A stretch of 64,000 nt of DNA. Source: Thermohalobaculum sp039026375 (lineage in GTDB: Bacteria; Pseudomonadota; Alphaproteobacteria; Rhodobacterales; Rhodobacteraceae). Both the position numbers and the translations under genes were made by a program. Below the pieces are notes generated by a model. That model searched no databases. It saw only the letters and a program-made list of their open reading frames with translations, and was not told the origin of the DNA. Every line of letters starts with the position of its first letter. Within the stretch, counting starts at the first letter, position 1. This document shows positions 61,083-64,000 of the stretch, piece after piece. The DNA lies in contig JBCCML010000003.1 of assembly GCA_039026375.1 (NCBI GenBank), positions 1 to 64,000 of the forward strand. The letters run 5' to 3'.

Positions 61083-62177
61083 ATGAACACCCTGCCCCGC
61101 TGGGTCGAGATCCTTTTGATCCCATTGATCAACCTGTCCCTGGCGCTGTGCGTTGCCGGGGTGGTCATCGCCCTGGTGGGCGAAGACCCGATCCGTGCGC
61201 TGTCCGTGATGCTGAAGGGCGCCTTCGTCTTTTCCGGCGGCCTGGGTTACACGCTCTACTACACCACCAACTTTATCTTCACCGGGCTGGCTGTCGCCGT
61301 CGCCTTTCACGCCATGCTGTTCAATATCGGCGGCGAGGGCCAGACCACGCTGGGTGGCCTGGGGGTTGCCTTGATCTGCCTGGCGCTGGGCGGCGTGCTG
61401 CCGGGTGGCGTCGTCATTCTGTTCGCCATCGCAGGCGCGGCAGCCTTCGGCGCCCTATGGGCGTTGATCCCCGGATGGCTACAGGCCTATCGCGGCAGCC
61501 ACATCGTCATCACCACGATCATGTTCAACTTTATCGCCGCGGGCCTGATGGTCTGGCTGCTGTCGGGCATACTGCGAGGTGGCAACCAGGGCTCGCCCCA
61601 GACCAATGTCTTTGCCGAGGAGACATGGCTGCCGCGTCTGCACGAGATCGTCAGGGGCCTTGGCTTCGATGCGGCCAGCTCGCCCCTGAATCTGTCATTC
61701 GTGTTGGCCCTACTGGCCTGTGTCGGGGTCTGGTTGCTGATCTGGCGCACCAAGTTCGGCTATAATCTCAGGGCGCTGGGCCACGCACCGGATGCTGCCG
61801 CCAGCGCCGGGGTCGCGGTGCCCCGGATGGTGGTGATCGCGATGGCAATCTCCGGCGCGCTGGCCGGATGCATGGCCCTGAACGAGATCCTGGGCGTACA
61901 GCACAAACTGGTCCTGAACTTCTCGGCCGGCTACGGCTTTACGGGGATTGCCGTGGCCCTGATGGGGCGGAACCATCCGGTCGGGATCGTCATGGCAAGC
62001 CTGCTGTTCGGGGCGCTTTACCAAGGTGGCACCGAGCTGGATTTCGAGTTCACCTCGATCACGCGGGAAATGGTGCTGGTGGTGCAGGGGCTGATCATCC
62101 TGTTTTCCGGCGCGCTGGCCTACATGATCACGCCGTGGCTGATCCGGATCTTTGCCAAGGGGGCGACCCGTGCTTGA
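61083..62177 (+). CDS. Nucleoside ABC transporter permease 1
   Basis: A permease of 364 residues of the BPD_transp_2 type, with about ten membrane segments. MLFNIGGEGQTTLGGLGVAL and YNLRALGHAPDAAASAGVAV are typical of the first permease of BMP-type nucleoside systems, and GYGFTGIAVALMGRNHPVGIV of the late conserved loop. It overlaps the second permease by 8 bases. Confidence 0.92.
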   Translation: MNTLPRWVEILLIPLINLSLALCVAGVVIALVGEDPIRALSVMLKGAFVFSGGLGYTLYYTTNFIFTGLAVAVAFHAMLFNIGGEGQTTLGGLGVALICLALGGVLPGGVVILFAIAGAAAFGALWALIPGWLQAYRGSHIVITTIMFNFIAAGLMVWLLSGILRGGNQGSPQTNVFAEETWLPRLHEIVRGLGFDAASSPLNLSFVLALLACVGVWLLIWRTKFGYNLRALGHAPDAAASAGVAVPRMVVIAMAISGALAGCMALNEILGVQHKLVLNFSAGYGFTGIAVALMGRNHPVGIVMASLLFGALYQGGTELDFEFTSITREMVLVVQGLIILFSGALAYMITPWLIRIFAKGATRA

Positions 62178-63156
62178 GGGGGCAGCAGAGCTGTGGATCG
62201 ACGCCCTGCGCATCGCCGACGGCACGGTGCGGGTCGCGGTGCCCCTGATCCTGTGCGCCATGGCGGGCCTTGTCTCAGAACGGTCGGGGATCGTCGACAT
62301 TGGGCTGGAGGGAAAGCTGCTGGCAGGTGCCTTTGCCGCGGCCGCGGTGGCCAGCCTGACGGGATCGCCTTGGGCTGGCCTGGGCGCAGCGCTGGGTGTC
62401 TCTGCCGCGTTTGCACTGCTGCACGGTTTCGCGATCATCACGCACCGGGGCGAGCAAATCATTTCGGGCGTCGCCGTCAACATCCTGGCCGCGGGCCTGA
62501 CGGTGGTGATCGGCATCGCACTGTTCCGCCAGGGCGGTCAGACCCCCACGCTGATGCCCGAGCAACGGTTCAGCCCGATCAACCTGCCGGGGGTGGAGAG
62601 CATCGGCGCCATTCCCTGGATTGGCCCGCTCTATGCCGAGCTGATCTCGGGCCACAACCTGCTGGTCTACGTGGCCTTTGCGACGGTGCTGGGCGTCTGG
62701 TGGATGCTCTACCGGACGACATTTGGCCTGCGGCTGCGGGCGGTTGGCGAGAGTCCCGCGGCGATCGACTCGGCGGGCGTGTCCGTGCCGTGGCTGCGCT
62801 ATCGCGCGGTGCTGATCGCGGGGCTGTTGTGCGGGATTGCGGGGGCATACCTGTCGACCGCGCATGGCTCGGCCTTCGTGCGCGATATGTCGGCGGGTAA
62901 AGGGTTCATTGCACTGGCGGCGATGATCCTGGGTAAGTGGCGGCCGGGGCTGGCAATGGTCGCCTGCCTGCTGTTTGGATTTCTCGAGACAATCACCCCG
63001 CGCCTGCAGGGGGTTGAGATCCCGATCATTGGCGAGGCCCCCACCGCGCTGATCCCCGTACTGCCCTACGTCTTCACGGTGATCCTGCTGGCGGGATTCT
63101 TCGGGCGTGCCGTACCGCCCCGGGCGCTGGGCACGGCCTACGTGAAGGAGCACTAG
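62170..63156 (+). CDS. Nucleoside ABC transporter permease 2
   Basis: A permease of 328 residues with about eight membrane segments. AGLVSERSGIVDIGLEGKLLAGAF and GLRLRAVGESPAAIDSAGVSV match the second permease of BMP-type nucleoside importers. The start is the GTG at 62170 (GGGGG 6 bases upstream), inside the end of the first permease gene. A TTG at 62152 is less likely. It ends the transporter unit. Confidence 0.92.
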   Translation: MLEGAAELWIDALRIADGTVRVAVPLILCAMAGLVSERSGIVDIGLEGKLLAGAFAAAAVASLTGSPWAGLGAALGVSAAFALLHGFAIITHRGEQIISGVAVNILAAGLTVVIGIALFRQGGQTPTLMPEQRFSPINLPGVESIGAIPWIGPLYAELISGHNLLVYVAFATVLGVWWMLYRTTFGLRLRAVGESPAAIDSAGVSVPWLRYRAVLIAGLLCGIAGAYLSTAHGSAFVRDMSAGKGFIALAAMILGKWRPGLAMVACLLFGFLETITPRLQGVEIPIIGEAPTALIPVLPYVFTVILLAGFFGRAVPPRALGTAYVKEH

Positions 63157-63243
63157 CAGGTGACGCCGATTGGGCGCATACGGCCCGCTGCTCAACCGCT
63201 AACCCCAGATTCGCAATAATCTTACGCCGAAATCAGGTGATAC

Positions 63244-63267
63244 CGGCTTGCCAAGACGGCCAAGCCG
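63244..63267. terminator. Hairpin after the nucleoside transporter operon
   Basis: A perfect 7-bp stem (CGGCTTG / CAAGCCG) with a 10-base loop lies 88 bases after the permease stop and 84 bases before the next start. No T run follows, so it could be a terminator or part of the next leader. Confidence 0.35.
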
Positions 63268-63350
63268 CAAATACCATCATGTTGCACCGCGTCATAAGCG
63301 GGATTCAAGGCTGGCCATCAGAGCCAGCGTAAAGACTGGGGAAAACGGAG

Positions 63351-64000
63351 ATGGACATCCGTACCGTAGGCGTCATCGGCGCCGGACAAATGGGCGCTGG
63401 CATCGCGCAGGTCTTCGCTGCTGCGGGCTTTGACGTCAGCCTGAACGACGTGAACCCGGAGGCGCTGGACAAGGCCAAGGGCCACATCGCCGGCAACCTG
63501 GACAAGGCGGTCGAGCGTGCCCGCCTGGCACCCGAGGAACGCGACGCCACCCTGGGCCGCCTGGCCCTGCAACCGGAGCTGGAACATCTGGGCCAGTTGG
63601 ACCTGATCGTGGAATCGGCCGTCGAGAAAGAGGCCGTCAAAGTCCAGATCTTCTCGGCGCTGACCCCGCATCTGGCGCCGCACACGCTGCTGACGACGAA
63701 CACCTCGTCGATTTCCATCACCCGGCTGGCCTCGACCACAGACCGGCCCGAGCGGTTCATGGGTCTGCACTTCATGAACCCTGTGCCGGTGATGAACCTG
63801 GTCGAGCTGATCCGCGGCATCGCCACGGACGAGGCCACCTTCCAAACCATGCAGGGCGTCGTCGACACCCTGGGCAAAACCGCAGCCGTGGCCGAGGACT
63901 TCCCAGCCTTCATCGTCAATCGCATCCTGCTGCCGATGATCAACGAGGCGGTCTACACCCTCTACGAAGGTGTCGGCACGGTGAAGTCCATCGACACTGC
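63351..64000 (+). CDS. 3-hydroxybutyryl-CoA dehydrogenase (partial)
   Basis: The first 216 residues are visible and the gene runs off the window. The NAD-binding motif VGVIGAGQMGAGIAQVFAAAG is at residues 6-26, followed by LNDVN. DLIVESAVEKEAVK, TNTSSISIT, MGLHFMNPVPVMNLVE with the catalytic His, and EDFPAFIVNRILLPMINEAVY are all typical. It interconverts acetoacetyl-CoA and 3-hydroxybutyryl-CoA, in butyrate or polyhydroxybutyrate metabolism or fatty acid oxidation. The ATG at 63351 opens directly into the Rossmann fold. Confidence 0.95.
   Translation, partial: MDIRTVGVIGAGQMGAGIAQVFAAAGFDVSLNDVNPEALDKAKGHIAGNLDKAVERARLAPEERDATLGRLALQPELEHLGQLDLIVESAVEKEAVKVQIFSALTPHLAPHTLLTTNTSSISITRLASTTDRPERFMGLHFMNPVPVMNLVELIRGIATDEATFQTMQGVVDTLGKTAAVAEDFPAFIVNRILLPMINEAVYTLYEGVGTVKSIDT

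Overview
The window is a gene-dense, GC-rich stretch of bacterial chromosome. It most resembles a marine or roseobacter-type member of the Rhodobacterales (Alphaproteobacteria). The evidence is a large set of genes typical of that group: a double-domain cold-shock protein, DUF1194, DUF1223 and DUF2237 proteins, class II DAHP synthase, a PtsP-type EI(Ntr), a Nav-type sodium channel, a NifU-like scaffold, an acyl-CoA-synthetase-linked Liv-type ABC operon, and BMP and Pot transporters. No rRNA, tRNA, CRISPR array, insertion sequence or prophage was seen. Both edges cut a gene: der at the left and a 3-hydroxybutyryl-CoA dehydrogenase at the right.

Layout. 0-20.4 kb is housekeeping and envelope material: der, secG, an ArnT-like glycosyltransferase, several exported unknowns, cold-shock protein, aminopeptidase P, tsaB/rimI, NifU-like protein, a PAS histidine kinase divergent from an ectoine-hydrolase-like M24 protein, a PilZ protein, a voltage-gated sodium channel, an SDR and an acyltransferase. 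20.4-27.3 kb holds lysC, ptsP, a secreted trypsin-like protease, a small heat-shock protein and a haloacid dehalogenase. 27.5-35.5 kb is one long operon for uptake and CoA activation of an organic acid (acyl-CoA synthetase, two ATPases, two permeases, a periplasmic binding protein). 35.6-40.1 kb is a looser accessory patch: a HEAT-like unknown of lower GC, a sulfotransferase, an Asp/Glu-racemase-like enzyme, a SnoaL-like protein and a quinone oxidoreductase. 40.2-45.1 kb is a spermidine/putrescine-type ABC operon, read leftward, with a methyltransferase gene inserted between permease and ATPase. 45.2-52.7 kb returns to mixed metabolism: thioesterase, GlxA-type regulator, DAHP synthase, serB, msrP and a LysR regulator. 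52.8-63.2 kb looks like a nucleoside uptake and breakdown region: a TrpF-like isomerase, PfkB kinase, nucleoside hydrolase, 2-oxoglutarate oxygenase, MOSC protein and a LAS-peptidase-like protein, followed by a four-gene BMP-type purine nucleoside ABC transporter.

The most unusual signals are non-coding. A dispersed palindromic repeat occurs at 16.3, 20.5 and 32.0 kb, with 46 identical bases between the first two and interlaced inverted repeats in the first. Hairpins with a G-quadruplex or C-rich loop sit just after the stop codons of three consecutive genes (37.4, 38.4 and 39.0 kb). A hairpin that competes with a G-quadruplex covers the leader of potB (43.9 kb). A cluster of ATATC-type sites with a perfect dyad lies upstream of lysC (20.75-20.9 kb). 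A six-unit, 11-base tandem array lies inside the liv-type operon (30.43 kb).

The strongest coding oddities are the TrpF homologue translationally coupled to a sugar kinase and nucleoside hydrolase, the methyltransferase embedded in the polyamine operon, and a membrane-anchored protein carrying LAS/MepA-like zinc ligands. All function calls rest on reading the translated sequences; no database search was possible.
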